A stretch of DNA of 64,000 bases, taken from assembly GCA_949128115.1 (NCBI GenBank), contig OX421963.1, positions 33,897,979 through 33,961,978 on the forward strand, written 5' to 3'. Shown one piece after another: positions 47,621 to 59,776 of this stretch. Under the pieces are notes generated by a model that saw nothing but the letters and a program-made list of their open reading frames with translations, was not told the DNA's origin and searched no databases. Positions within the stretch are counted from its first letter, which is position 1. The number at the start of each line of letters is the position of its first letter. The translations under genes were made by a program, and so were the position numbers. Source of the stretch: Anaspis maculata (lineage: Eukaryota; Arthropoda; Insecta; Coleoptera; Scraptiidae).

Positions 47621-48662
47621 GTACGGTGTCAGGGGTGATGCGTTGAAATGGATTCGGTCATACTTGACAGGTAGAGAGCAGTTTGTATCTGTAAGTGAGC
47701 GTGGAGTCTCCTACCACTCGAGAAGAGTTGGGTTGACCTCTGGTGTTGCTCAGGGTAGTAACGTTGGACCCACTCTGTTCAATGTTTATATAAATGACAT
47801 ATCTTTTGCTGAATGTGATTCACTGTGTACTCTGTATGCCGATGACGTTTCGATGTGTGTGTCCGCTGGCGTGATTGATGATGTGGTGAGGAGATGTGAT
47901 TCTGTCAACAGAGCGATTTCTGGCTGGTCGAGTTGCAATGGATTAGTCCTTAATGAGGATAAGTCTGCACTTGTTTTATTTTCAAAGAATGAATTGGATT
48001 ACAGTCTCCTTGCCAGACTGAATGGTAGGTCCTTGGCTCAGAACCCTTCTGTCAAGTTCCTTGGACTGCGCATTGATAGGGGATTGACTTGGTCAGGCCA
48101 GGTGGAGGATGTCAAGAGTAAATTAGCTAGACATAGTTTTGCTTTGTGGAAGTTACGCGGAATCGTTACTAGAGCAACTCTTCTGACCTACTACTTCGCC
48201 CATGTGCAGTCTGCTCTTTCTTACGGCATCTTGTGTTGGGAGGGATGTGTTGGATTTAAGGACATTTTTATATTGCAAAAAAAAATCATTCGTAACATTT
48301 GTTCGGTGGACCGTCAACATTCCTGTCGGGTGCTTTTTTGTGACCTACAGATTTTAACTGTGTACTCGTTGTATATATTAGCTTGTGTCGTTTATGTTCG
48401 TGACAACTTGCCGAGGTCCCCCAAGTCAGGTGATGGCTGTGGTGGGTGTGTGACACGACAGAGACTTTGCGTTCCGCCGCATAGGACTGCTAAATCTGCC
48501 CGAAGCACTTGCATCATGGCCGTGAGGTTCTATAACCACCTCCCGTCTGAGGTCAGGAGAATGGACACTCGCCTCGGTTTTGTCAAATCGGTCAAGAGGC
48601 TGCTCCTAGGGCGTGCGGTGTACTCCTTTGAGGAATTCTTTGAGGCTACTTCCGTGACGTGA
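47621..48662 (+). pseudogene. LINE-A ORF2 segment 3: RT core and C-terminus
   Basis: Completes the codon split by LINE-B and continues with RYGVRGDALKW and SYLTGREQFV, then GVAQGSNVGPTLFNVYIND and motif C YADD near 47838. LGLRIDRGLTW follows, and the C-terminal domain ends near LLLGRAVYSFEEFFE. The stop is at 48660. It is open throughout. A 190-bp 3' UTR with two AATAAA signals and the (TATT)n tail follows. Confidence 0.85.
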
Positions 48663-48831
48663 ATGTAGAGTAGACGCGTGGTGGATTCTTTCTGCTTTCG
48701 CATGGTTATATTTCGTGCATAATGTATTATTGTTAGGTCTCAGTTTGTTTATTATTTGTTTTTATTTTGTGCTAAGTGCATCATTGTGACAATAAATGTC
48801 GATAAGTTCCAACTTCAAGGCAATAAACAGT

Positions 48832-48853
48832 ATTTATTTATTTATTTATTTAT
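48832..48853 (+). repeat. (TATT)n tail of LINE-A
   Basis: A short run of TATT units ends the LINE-A 3' UTR. CR1/L2-type LINEs often end in a short tandem repeat rather than poly-A. Confidence 0.75.
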
Positions 48854-48859
48854 TACAGT

Positions 48860-50124
48860 ACAGTGTGTCTCAGAATTGATGACAAAAAAATAATTGTAGG
48901 TAGGTGTTATACATTCAGCTTTTATTTACAACAAAACAGGCGAGCCTAGTTTGACAGAATCCACTCTGTAAAAGCGCTGTCAGTGAAATGCCACAGAATA
49001 GGTTATGAATTATTTTATGAGATTATCGCGTTACTTCAAAATCCTTAACAGCGTTGCTAGTTCATTTCTGATTGATTTAATGTCCGAATGACATAAACTA
49101 CTAACCGCTTGTCATTCTTCAAGCGCAGTGGAAAAGTTCTTGTTAATTTTACAGACGGAACAAACAAAGTTGTACAGGGACCAGGGGGTGCTATACAAAA
49201 TGAGAAGAGAAATTTGAAATTTGGCTGTATTTAACAAGGAGGAAGCTGTGTCATGAAAATCCGTGTTTCTTTCAGTGTATTAGAGATCGATCTGGTACTG
49301 GCATCTACCAATAACAATAAAAGTGAAGACTTTTGAATCGAAACGATTGATACCTGTTCTATTAATTTTTATTAGGTGTAGGTACTCTTAGGAACAAGGT
49401 ACTTGAACTCGAAACAATTCAGACTCCGCAAATTTGTGGAGATAGGTAGGGCCTGTCAATCACTTGAGTTCGCAACATGAACAAGAGAACAAGCTTCTTT
49501 AGTTTTTTCCTCCAGCCATTCTGTCTGAAACGGACTTTCATCAGCTAGCTGCTCACTCCGTTTTCATCTTCATTGATTTTTATATTTTGCTTCTATAGCT
49601 TTACTGAGCACTGTAGGTAGCTAGCCAAAAAGTACCGAAGAAAAGAATTTCACAAAATAATGTGTGTAGGCAGAAGAATAGCTTTCACATCTGGTGATCT
49701 CCAAAAAGATTTTCTCATGTTATTCCAATCTTCCTCCAACCACACCCAGAGATCAAAATCCATTTTACACCAACTCAACTGTGTAATTGCTTTGACATCA
49801 GAAATTGTCAGAAAACATCAGGCTTTTTTATCAAATACAATGAGCACCTACTCTGATATGAGCACGAAAATTAAGCGGCAAGGGAAAAGACAACATTGCT
49901 TCATATCAGCTGGTATAGATTGACAGAGTATCAACACTGACACTGATTGGCAGCTGTAATAGCTGAAGTGTCAACTGATGTCTAGGTATATTTGATTTAA
50001 AAAACGTAAAAACAAAATTCCAGGCCTTGCTGCGTTGCAAATAAAAACTGAATACATAATAGTATAGACATGCAGCTCCAACCGTAAAAGTCGCTTGAAA
50101 ACCGACCAACCAGCGGGGCTGGGC
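48860..50124. other. No gene recognised
   Basis: Starts with a solitary AGTGTGTCTCAGAATTG end related to the MITE at 18656. An 87-codon open frame at 49660-49923 has no recognised domain. Otherwise anonymous. Confidence 0.45.
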
Positions 50125-50325
50125 GGTATTTCAAATACAAGTATTTGAAATACGTAGTTGAAACACATTCAAGTACGAGTTTAAGTATTTTGTATTTTGT
50201 ATTTGAATACATTTGATCTTGTATTTTGGAATACTTCAGGCAGCTAGTATTTTGTCTTTTGTATTTCAAATAAATTTTTCGGAAAATTTTTTCGATTTTC
50301 AAAATACAAAATACATTTTTGTTTC
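50125..50325. repeat. GTATTT/AAATAC-rich repeat
   Basis: Dense alternating words GTATTT, AAATAC and GTATTTTGTATTTTG, including the local palindrome AAATACAAGTATTT. The interspersed copies of one hexamer and its complement give it high self-complementarity. It may be the core of a MITE, but clear ends are not visible. Confidence 0.5.
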
Positions 50326-52504
50326 CCACGCTCTGTATAGTCTTTTTGGGCTGAAATTGTTCTCATATTGTTTTGGTAATACTTTACGCCATTGCCATTT
50401 TTTGCGTTCGCACACTATTTTAGGATCGATATAATAAATTCGATTTTTTACGTCGTACTGGGGAGTACTGGGGGGATTTGCATCCTGTCGGCCACGAGAA
50501 TAAGTTCCATGTCGGATGTCGGACAACATTTTTGAAACGCTGGTTGTCCCCAAAGGAAATCAACATTTGTGATTGAGAAGAATTGATGAATGGAGTTATG
50601 AATAGATTTGAATATGAAGTTTTTTTACTTCTTTTCTCTTGTTTTTCGGGTAAACTATGGTAGGTAGGTAAACGTTTCCGGCACAAAGTTGTACAGATTG
50701 GAGTTATCTACAAAAATGCTTGGGTAGTATACATAGAGGCCTGCCTTCTTCAGTTTAGACGTCGGAGCGTCTTTAAGTTGGACAATACAAATTGTTATTC
50801 CGCTTGTTTCTCTTTTTTGACAATATTGAAAAAAAAAAAAAAATAGATGGAAAACTGGAATTTACAAACCCACATATGTGAAAAGAGTCGATACGACCAG
50901 CTTATAGGTATGCATCAACTTACTTTTCTAAATATACCAAATTTGGTCACAATGTAGTCAATTAATTTGGAGTTATAACAAAAAAACCATTTTCAAAACT
51001 CAACTTTAGAAGCCTTTATCTCCGTTATAATGCGTTTCTGATATAAATTTTTTCGAGAAAGTCCAATATCTTTTGATGATCGACGATCTCCTCAGATATT
51101 GAGAGAAAAAAGTGTAACACCCTGTAGATTGGGATTGCTTCTGAAGAAATTGAATAAAATAATTACCTGCCACTATGACCGATTTTTGTTCAACACCGGT
51201 ACTATTTGGGAAGGTTTTATTCTCGTGCCAGTTTGCCCTTCGGAAAAAATTCTCTAGCCTAAAGTGTCAGAAATATTAGGTACCTTCCGATTGCGTTTTC
51301 TGATTATATTCAATCAACGATTTTTCGCTCCTAACGTATTTTCCTATCCTAATGCTATCCTATAGAAGTTTTAGGCATCAGAGCATAGGATGAAAATCTT
51401 GGCAAAAAGTCTACGACTGAATACCTTACACTTTTCTGCTCAGTAATACTGAAGGATATTTTTTTTTGTATCTGCGTCAAAACTGCTCCAGCTTTCGAAC
51501 GGAAGAAGTTCCTCTTTGATTTCGACGTTGGTACACGAATCGAACTTATTCCCTTGAGACAGATATTCCATTTGAGTTTGCAAAGTTGACGCATTATAGT
51601 AATGTTTGCACGTTGAACTGTCAATAAGTAGCAGTTATCGACACATCAACTGTCTACAGCGTTATACCATATCATTCCGTTTTACCCAACCCTCTCATGC
51701 TTGCAATTTTTCCTTCAAGGCGAAGCTTGTAGGTATATATCGCTTAATTATTTTTGCCGTTCGATAAATAGAGTTGTAAAGGGAAAAGGAATGATCGGAT
51801 TGGAGTTAAGCGCTCGTAAAACTTTCTTAAAATAAGCGCGAAGTTATCGCACGGAATTAAACTTCCGCAGGGTAAAAAGTGCAGTCGTTGCATTTTATAT
51901 GACGCAATTATGCAAACTTTAAGGTGTTGTAAAACTGATGGATTCGTTTTAGGATCCGCTACGGTTCTGGGAGATTTTTCTTTCTCGAGCTACCCGGTGT
52001 CTTGGAATTAAATAAGATAAAAAGCTGCGGTCGAGGCAATTTTGAATCATAAAAGAAAATTGAAAATAAGTAAGCCCCAAATACCAGGTGCGTTCGGAAA
52101 ATATTCGCACTTACTTGTTTATTTAGCAGAGGTCAACATTTTACATTTTGAATAGCATAGGGCGTTAAAACATCAATTAAGGTGGACGCAGTTCAGTCAA
52201 CATAACGGCACTTCGACATTCAAACAAATCATCAAATCTGACAACCTTTTTGCTGCGACAATTTTGGAATTTTATGAAGACCTTACTGCTTGAAATTTAC
52301 TGTTCTATTATTACATACTTTTATTTCACCTTGTAGACGTCGTCGTCTTGAAAATAGTTCAGTGCCGAAACGCGCGTCTATACCAATAGAAACATTAAAA
52401 ACGTGTGGCAAGACTTTGAGAGAACATCTAATAAGCCTTAATTTTGAGAAGGGTTGAAAGGTGACTGGAAAGAAATTGAAATATGTTCGACAGAAAGAGA
52501 ATTG
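50326..52504. other. No gene recognised, 2.2 kb
   Basis: Anonymous. One CACCCTGTAG word at about 51118 resembles the inner boundary word of FB3 and FB4. Poly-A run at about 50830-50843. Confidence 0.45.
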
Positions 52505-52660
52505 GATTACCTTCAATTTGATGATTCATAACATAGGTAATGCTATTTGAAATTCCAAAGTTGGATAGGGTGGGGGCGAAGGGGTTGAAGATAAAAATTT
52601 GACAATGTATGTTCTAGATGTCTCCCTCAAAATAAAAATCGACTTGTTTCGGCGTTTTTC
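52505..52660 (+). repeat. Dispersed repeat, copy 2
   Basis: Second copy of the repeat at 1147-1300, same orientation, with words in the same order and about the same spacing. Divergence is substantial, so the family is old. Confidence 0.6.
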
Positions 52661-53960
52661 TGGCAACATTTTTGGCGGCGAGAAATCTGCGGTGGGTCCT
52701 TTTAAAAAAATCACCTGTATGTATTAATGACTTGAGGACTTCTCACGTACCTACGATGCGAGCTCAAAGTCCTCGGCAGTGCTGTACAGTGTAGTCGTTT
52801 TCCGGTCAGGAATACACTTGGTTGGCACCAACTGATGTGTTGCAGGCTGTCAACGTAGTGACAAAGCGACTAGTAGGTGGATGAGTAGATGGTGAGTTCA
52901 ACGTCCTATGAGTTTTCTGACACCATCCAATGAGTTATTCAGGAGGGCTATTGGGAGCTTTTTAGTGTTCTTAAGTCTGTTAGTCAAACATTTCACTTAC
53001 TGGAAGGCGGCGTTCATTCGACCCGTCCTCACGTACAGGTTTTTCTTCAATCTCACCCATGTCCATCGACACTGCAATATCTCTGAACGGTACTGTACTT
53101 ACTACACCCAAGCTCTCTTGAGAAATGCTCTGTCAGTCATCACTTATGCCCAATTACCTTCATGCTTTGTTTTTGCTCTGCATCGGGAAATAAGGGATGC
53201 TTCTGCTTTCTGTTTTAATCAATAAATCAAATCCTTGAGAACAGTTGATTTAACATCTTGATTATAAAAACTAACCAGATGAAAATATATACAATCATGA
53301 AAGACTGGATTTTACGATTCAAGTCAGAACAACGCATATACTAAGTAGTATAAAATGATGTGGACGATAACTGCCGAGCCGTTGATCCGATTGAGTTTTG
53401 TCTTGAAACCCAAACCCATAGACAATAAACTAAGTGAAACATCCTCTTAGCTCGTCTGCCTCGCCAGATCGATTCCAAATGAAACGTGCTAGGAATATTT
53501 TAATTTAGGTTGGCATACAATCTCATCATATTTCGCCGTTTATGCATGCATCTGAGTTTTCTGATCGTTTACCGCGTAGCATGCTACCACGCCAAAGAAA
53601 AAAATTGAAAACGTAATATTCATTTCCGGAGAAGACGCCTCTGACGGTATTAAATCGGACTATAAGTCAAGATCAGTCTAAGAGATTGCAAATAATTCAA
53701 TTTCGAGGCGGCGGCTTTGCGGACCATCTCTTAATGTCGTCTTATGGCGGAATATATATTCAACAGTTATTTTGCAAAGGAGAGCAGAGAGCAAAGATAC
53801 CACCACCGCCGCCGCTGCCGCCCGTGATGTATCCAGCGGAAGCGGAATTTCAAAGCCTCCGCCATTACTTCCCTGGCAGGGTTGATGATGAGAAAGTCAC
53901 CGCCAGCATGGTTGCCGTTTTATATGTTAACCAAGTGCCAAAGCTAGTTCGGAAAGTCCG
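52661..53960. other. No gene recognised
   Basis: Anonymous, with a short CCG-rich patch at about 53800-53825. The 124-codon open frame at 53686-54060 ends in a polyhistidine run made by the microsatellite and has no other recognisable feature. Confidence 0.45.
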
Positions 53961-54029
53961 TCATCATCGTCGTCATCATCGTCATCGTCATCATCATCAT
54001 CATCATCATCATCATCACCATCATCATCG
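53961..54029 (+). repeat. (CAT)n microsatellite
   Basis: An interrupted CAT/CGT trinucleotide run, perfect for about 11 units in the middle. Confidence 0.9.
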
Positions 54030-56181
54030 CCGCATGAATTTATTTATGGATACATTATAAAGGTGTACTGATGAATGAGAAGGCCATCGGTATATTGTAC
54101 ACGTCAAAGGTATTATAGATGTATTGATTCTGAACGCAATTTAGTCTTTCAAACGACGGCGTAATTGCGTTATATTTTCAAATTCAGAAAATCAGTAGCC
54201 ACGCAGCTTTGACCCACGCAGCAGAGTGGGTGATTAATAATGTTTCTCGATAAACAAAGCTATTCCAGAGTGCGTTTCCGCAATATAGGCGACCCACCCA
54301 GTATTAATTGGACTACGGGTAAACAAATCGACTAGATACTAGTCACAAAAGTGATCACAAATCAAATTCTGGACCTCGCCGAGTATGAAAAGAACTTTTG
54401 TGGTTGTAACATGAATTAACGATAAGATTCGGCTGCAAAATAGCGTCGATTGGATATAGCGAACGGTGGAGAGACGGCTCGCTATTATTGAACCTAACAC
54501 AAAATAAACTAGTACAAAAATTTGAAAACACGGCTTCAATTATTATATCCTAGAGGCATTTGATGTAGCATTTCGGTAATAGTGTATTGTGTATTCGTAG
54601 TGTAGTGATGTCCACCAGACCAAATAGATCTTAAATCCCAAATCTTAAAATTCCTGTCACCAACTCGAAATATTAGCCGGGAGGCGAAATATTCACGATA
54701 GTTGAAGTTGGCGTCAAATTAGGCTAAAACAGTTGCTTTTGCTGTATCTTTTCAACCGCTTGACCAAACAAACACTTTTTTCCCAAGTACAGATAGTTCC
54801 TAGGTATATACCTGCATGTCCATTGTCCATGATTTAGTCAAGGAAAGCTTCAACAAAAGAATCCACTGGCGTAGATACTCATTGGTCAAGTCTTCCAACC
54901 GTCAATGAGATGTGATGAAGTTCGAAAAATGTTTCTTGAGGCTGCCAAACTAGAGCCCCTGCTCCTTGGATGACCTAAATTTGAAATTTATGATAAAATT
55001 GTGCAAAATATAATAATTATACAATTACTGTAATGATTGTGAGTGAAATGTAATATCTCTGTTCATCACAGGTCAGTAAAATCATTAGGTTTTTCCCTCG
55101 GTTTTTCCCTTCGGCACGAGCTTCACTTTACGGTTAAACCTAGGTACCTATACAGAACGAGCTACAGAGGAAACGCATACTCACCTCTTCGTCGAATTTT
55201 CACTGTCCCCGATCCACAACACAAACGCTCCAGTCCCATCCCTATTGATGTCCGATTCCGTAAGAAATCAAAACTTGAACCGTCTTTTTCTGCGTTTTTT
55301 GTGTCCCTCATTTTTTTCCCACATTATGACGTGCCGTAACGTGTTACTCTCCGGCAACGACGGCGTCTCCTGGCCACGAAATATACGCCCAATCTCCCGG
55401 AACGGTCTTGTTCGTGGGTGTTATATTTTGTGGCCGAGGTGTTAAAACAAAATCAATCCTCCGGGCCGGACGGTTATTACTGCCGTATTTTACGCCGTGG
55501 AGAGTTTACGACCATCAGACACGCGGAACCGACGCGAAGATATACTAAAAGCACGCTTACATTTTCCATCTAATTGTCTTTTAGATATCAGTTAGCCTAG
55601 CTAGCGCGCGTCCCCTATTAGAAAAGACCGTTTTCCTTCTGGTTCTTATATAATCACGGCCCGGCAGGGGATTTATAGCACGCCTCGCTGAGAAAATATT
55701 AAGACCTCCAGATAAGCAATCTTGAACTTACGGTATGCCGGAAGCGCAATTGAATTATTTGCGCAACCCACTAGGTTATAATAATAATTAGAGAAATATT
55801 GCAGGTGTAAGCTGGCCAAGAACCGGAAGTGGAACATTTGTTCAGGGTAAAATATGAATTGCCGGCGGTGTGGGACCATGACTCCGCAAAGTGCACCCTG
55901 CTTTTTGTTTTCCCCGTATAGTTTCAATCGCGTCTTGTTTCACCTACCTATGTGCAAGTGCAACAATGCCTTTAAGCATAAGCAATGTTATGTTGTACTT
56001 AGCATGTCACCAGTGCGCTAGTGGAGTTAGGTTATTACGTTTAACGAGTGTACTTAAACAAAATAATGACGCAAATTAATAAAGGTTGTAGTTAGGTACC
56101 TAACCTACTTGCTATAAGGATTCAGTTGACGCTAGTTGCTCAGTTCGAGCCGAGGTTTGAACTCAACTTACTCTAAATTCG
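54030..56181. other. No gene recognised, 2.15 kb
   Basis: Anonymous; GC-balanced around 55390-55680. No domain, inverted repeat or RNA gene that I can support. Confidence 0.5.
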
Positions 56182-56184
56182 TTT

Positions 56185-57624
56185 TAGTCCAGGAATTATA
56201 GAAAAAATAGCGAACAAAAATGAAAGCCAGCCGGATTTTTGTATATAAGCTCAGTTAAGCATGAGTTCAACATAGTAAAAGTCCTCAAGAATCCGGTGTG
56301 AGCTTCGGCCGTTGTGGCCTCGAGAAGAAGTTGAGGATCAGTTTTTCGCGTATATCTCGTGAACAATGGCACTTAGGAAGAAAGTGCTCGGAAAGAAATT
56401 GTTGAAAATTTTATTGTCTATAAGAAAGGCCCCTACATATTTCACCATCAGTCCACTCCTTCTTCGTCAAAACACAAGAAAAGCTAAATAGTCCAGATGC
56501 TCGATGCCGAAGACCTTACGGACCTTGAGTTTTATGATGGCAGGGTGCCACTTGGTAGAGGTGTTGTTCGATCCATTCTCTTTTGATTGAGACTTAATGC
56601 CATCAATATCAACTATGCCGGTGGCATATACAGGGTGAAATAAAAATCAAAAGTTGAACAAATGTACCTCAAGAACCAAAATAGGTGAAGACATGTAAAT
56701 CGCCAAAAATATTTCTAATTTCATGATCATGAAGTCGTCGTAAACTTGGATCAAATATGTTGACCCGTTTCTGAAATATCTTCAGAAGACTGAGGTCATT
56801 ACGAGAAAAAAATAGTTTTCCGTATATCAGTAATTCTTTAGATATTGAATCGAAACTTGGTGTTTTGAATCGAAACAATGATCAATTACATTTGAAATGA
56901 AATAACAGTGAAAAACCCTCTCTAGGCCAACTACATTTAGAAAAAACACAGTCACCTTTTTTTCTGATGAGTAGACAAAAAAATTTTTTTGTTAGGTAAC
57001 AACTTCAGTCTTTTGAAGATATTTCAAGAACGGCTCAAGATATTTAATTCAAGTTTGCGACGACTTCATGACCATGAAATCAGAATTATTTATGGCGATT
57101 TACATGTCTTCACCTATTTTGGTTCTTGAGGTACAAATGTTCAACTTTTTATTTTTATTTCACCCTGTATATGCCGCCGGCATAGTTCGTATTGATGGCT
57201 TCAAGTTTCAATCAAAAGAGAGTGGATCAAACAACACCTCTACGAAGTGGCACTCCGCCATCATAAAACTCAAGGTCCATACAGTCTTCAGCATCGAGCA
57301 TCTGGACTATTTTGATTTTCTTATGTTTCGACGAAGAAGGAGTGGACTGATGATGAAATATGTAAGGACCTTTCTTGTAGACAACACAATTTCCAACAAT
57401 TTTGCTCCAAGTGCTTTACCCTCAAGTGCCATCGTTCACGAGATAAACACGAAAAACTGATCCTCAACTTCTTCTCGAGGCCACAACGGCCGAAGCTCAC
57501 ACCGGATTCTTGAGGACTTTTACTATGTTGAACTACATGCTTAACTGAGCTTATATACAAAAATCCGGCTAGCTTTCATTTTTGTTCGCTATTTGCGATT
57601 TAAACAGCTAAAATTCCTGGACTA
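56185..57624. mobile_element. Foldback element FB4, 1440 bp, 3-bp TSD
   Basis: The ends TAGTCCAGGAATT and AATTCCTGGACTA are flanked by TTT on both sides (56182-56184 and 57625-57627). The arms of about 700 bp pair along their length, for example GGATTCTTGAGGACTTTTAC near 57504 with its complement near 56278. Near 56628 TATACAGGGTG pairs with CACCCTGTATA near 57163, an inner boundary also seen in FB3. Arms differ at several percent. No transposase; the 130-codon frame at 57068-57460 has no recognised domain. Confidence 0.85.
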
Positions 57625-57627
57625 TTT

Positions 57628-58283
57628 CTATTAACTAAACAATACTATAAACAAGACTAATTCATTCGGGTCTTTAACAAACCGTAGGCACCTATAGGTG
57701 AGTACTGTTGATACCTTTGAAATGAGGGATCATGTATCTACTTTTCCACACAATAAACATTCAACAATGACATCAATGAGAGTAAAAACAAAATCTGAGA
57801 GTGGGCTATAGACCGTTCCTGCTTGACGTCACTCCCACGTGTCAAACAGCTGATCGAGGGCTACATCATCATGATGTCAACTGTACGTGCAAATTGTCAA
57901 AATTGAGAAAAAAACGATGACGAGGTTTTATGCAGTGTTCAGTTGTACCGTTGAGTTAGCAATAGGTAATATACAAACATGCGCTATCGTAAACTTTTGG
58001 TACCTATTGACTGACAGAGAGAAATGATGTCAAAGTATGAGCTACTTCCGATACCCACCTTTGTAGCGGATCATTTACTAGTGAAGTACTGGAAGGACTT
58101 TGTTCTAATGTCGGTTTGCCGTTTATTCCTGAAAAAATCCTCACCGTATCATGTGGGCCGCAGGTAGCGGATATACCTGGTCAAAACCAATTCCTGCGTT
58201 TGGAAAATTTCATCGGTTGCTCCGTTTGGGTATTTTGATTGCCTGAAATAATGGGAATTGTACTTGACTGATTGATTTCTCCA
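57628..58283. other. No gene recognised
   Basis: Anonymous sequence between FB4 and the piggyBac element. Confidence 0.5.
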
Positions 58284-58287
58284 TTAA

Positions 58288-59772
58288 CCCATATAGCCCG
58301 ACCGTCCTTTACAAAGGACGGTAAAAGTTTTTTTCACAATAATCAACTGCTATTACTAGTATAAACAGATAAAGTCACTACATACCAAACTTCAAGTATT
58401 GAGAGCCCATTCATATCACTAGTTCGTTATAATTACTGAATTTGCCCTTTTGGTGCCCTTTTGTTAGTTGTTGGCTTTTACAATGAATAACCAGAGGTAG
58501 GTATATTTCGTTGTTAATAACAGTTTATAATTGTTTTTTTTTTATATTTGGGTACTTCAAAGATCAAGTAACTTGCCTGCTACCAAAACTTCAATTTTTT
58601 TTCAAACCGTCCCGTGCAAAAAAGCGGTATCCTTTATAAAGGACGGTAGGTCTATCCACTACTATCAATTACAATGATGTCGTTTTTATTTCACTTATTG
58701 GAAAAGACCCCTTACCATAGCACAGTTACTGGAAGAAATCGAGAAGGATGTATTGAAGATATTCCAGGAAAAATAGCAATTTTTTTCCCAAAAATACAAA
58801 CGACGAGTGCGATACGGATGAAGATTCAGCAGAAGAAAATTTTATTGAACCAAACAACTTGCCAGAAGCGCAACTCAGAGCCGAATTTGGGCTACAAGTT
58901 TTGGATTGAGGCTTTGCGGCTAGGCATTATTGTTTATTTTGAGAAATAACGAGGCTCTCGTGATCAGAAGAAAAAGCACATCGTAGCACGTAGATCAACC
59001 GCTACTGATATAATCATACTACGAGAACAGAGAATATGAGCGGTGTAGATCGTGATGATCCAAATCAAGGCTTATACAGAGTTTCAGTCAGAGGGAAAAA
59101 TGGTATTCTCCACCATTTGCTCACTGCATAGATATGACTATGCAACAATCTTGGCGACTAAATAAAAATAATGGCGGAAACCTCGACCAACTAAAGTTCC
59201 AAAGATCCATGAGTACAGAGCTGCTGGAAACTAACATTAAAATGACAAAGAAAAAGACCTTCGAAACCACCCAGAAATTTGCATGAGTTTTTCCATGAGC
59301 ATGAGAAAATCACCGGCGATGCGCGGTATGCCATAAAAAAATCTATTGTATGTGCAAAAATTGTTATGTCGGCTTGCATCTCAAGGATTGTTTCATTTTT
59401 CACCACACTCAAAATTTATGTCTATTTTCAAATTTATGTCTATTTTCAAATTTATGTCTTGTGTTTGTTTGCTTAGGTTTTCCTCCAATGATTTTTTCTT
59501 TTGTTCTCTGATGTTTTTTGTTTTATATTGATAATTTCATGTTTTTTGAAGTGCAAGGGAACATTTTTCAGTCGTTTGATGTTATCAAAAAATTTATATT
59601 TCATAGTAGTACATAGCCCTACCGTCCTTTTAAAAGGACAGCACTTTTCAACTAAATACAACACTCAGAGAATTTTTTTCTTATTCTTGTGTAATTCCAC
59701 CCTGCTTAAAAGACCAGAATTTCAAGAAAAATTTTCGCTTACGAAAAAAAAATTAATTCCGGACCATATGGG
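58288..59772 (+). mobile_element. piggyBac-like transposon, degenerate
   Basis: The left end CCCATATAGCCCG follows TTAA (58284-58287), the piggyBac target. The right end, read inward, is CCCATATGGTCCG and is followed by TTCA, a one-base change from TTAA. The 1485 bp is shorter than an autonomous piggyBac (about 2.5 kb), and the transposase inside lacks its core. Subterminal hairpins containing ACCGTCCTTT and its complement occur at 58301-58322, 58629-58648 and 59621-59640. Confidence 0.8.
58730..59286 (+). pseudogene. piggyBac transposase remnant, internally deleted
   Basis: Near 58795-58900 one frame gives an acidic stretch (DTDEDSAEENFIE, then NNLPEAQLRAEFG), like the acidic N-terminal region of piggyBac transposases. 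From 59036 the C-terminal catalytic block appears as MSGVDRDD, matching the family's MGGVD with its catalytic Asp. YRVSVRGK follows and, after a one-base frameshift, KWYSPPFAHCIDMTMQQSW and GGNLDQLKFQRS to a stop at 59284. The central part of the catalytic domain is missing. It cannot encode a working enzyme. Confidence 0.8.
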
Positions 59773-59776
59773 TTCA

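Larger units (their letters stand above)
30532..48853 (+). mobile_element. LINE-A, non-LTR retrotransposon split by nested insertions
   Basis: Three collinear pieces encode one endonuclease/reverse-transcriptase protein: 30532-30924, 42765-44176 and 47621-48662. Without the inserts they form one uninterrupted frame of 949 codons including the stop. The 3' tail has AATAAA at 48793 and 48824 and ends in a (TATT)n run at about 48832-48853, as in CR1/L2-type LINEs rather than a plain poly-A tail. ORF1 and the 5' region are missing. The clade (CR1/Jockey group) is inferred from motif style. Confidence 0.85.

Noticed and set aside
53686..54060. Open frame ending in polyhistidine
   Set aside because: The His run is the CAT microsatellite and the rest is unrecognisable.
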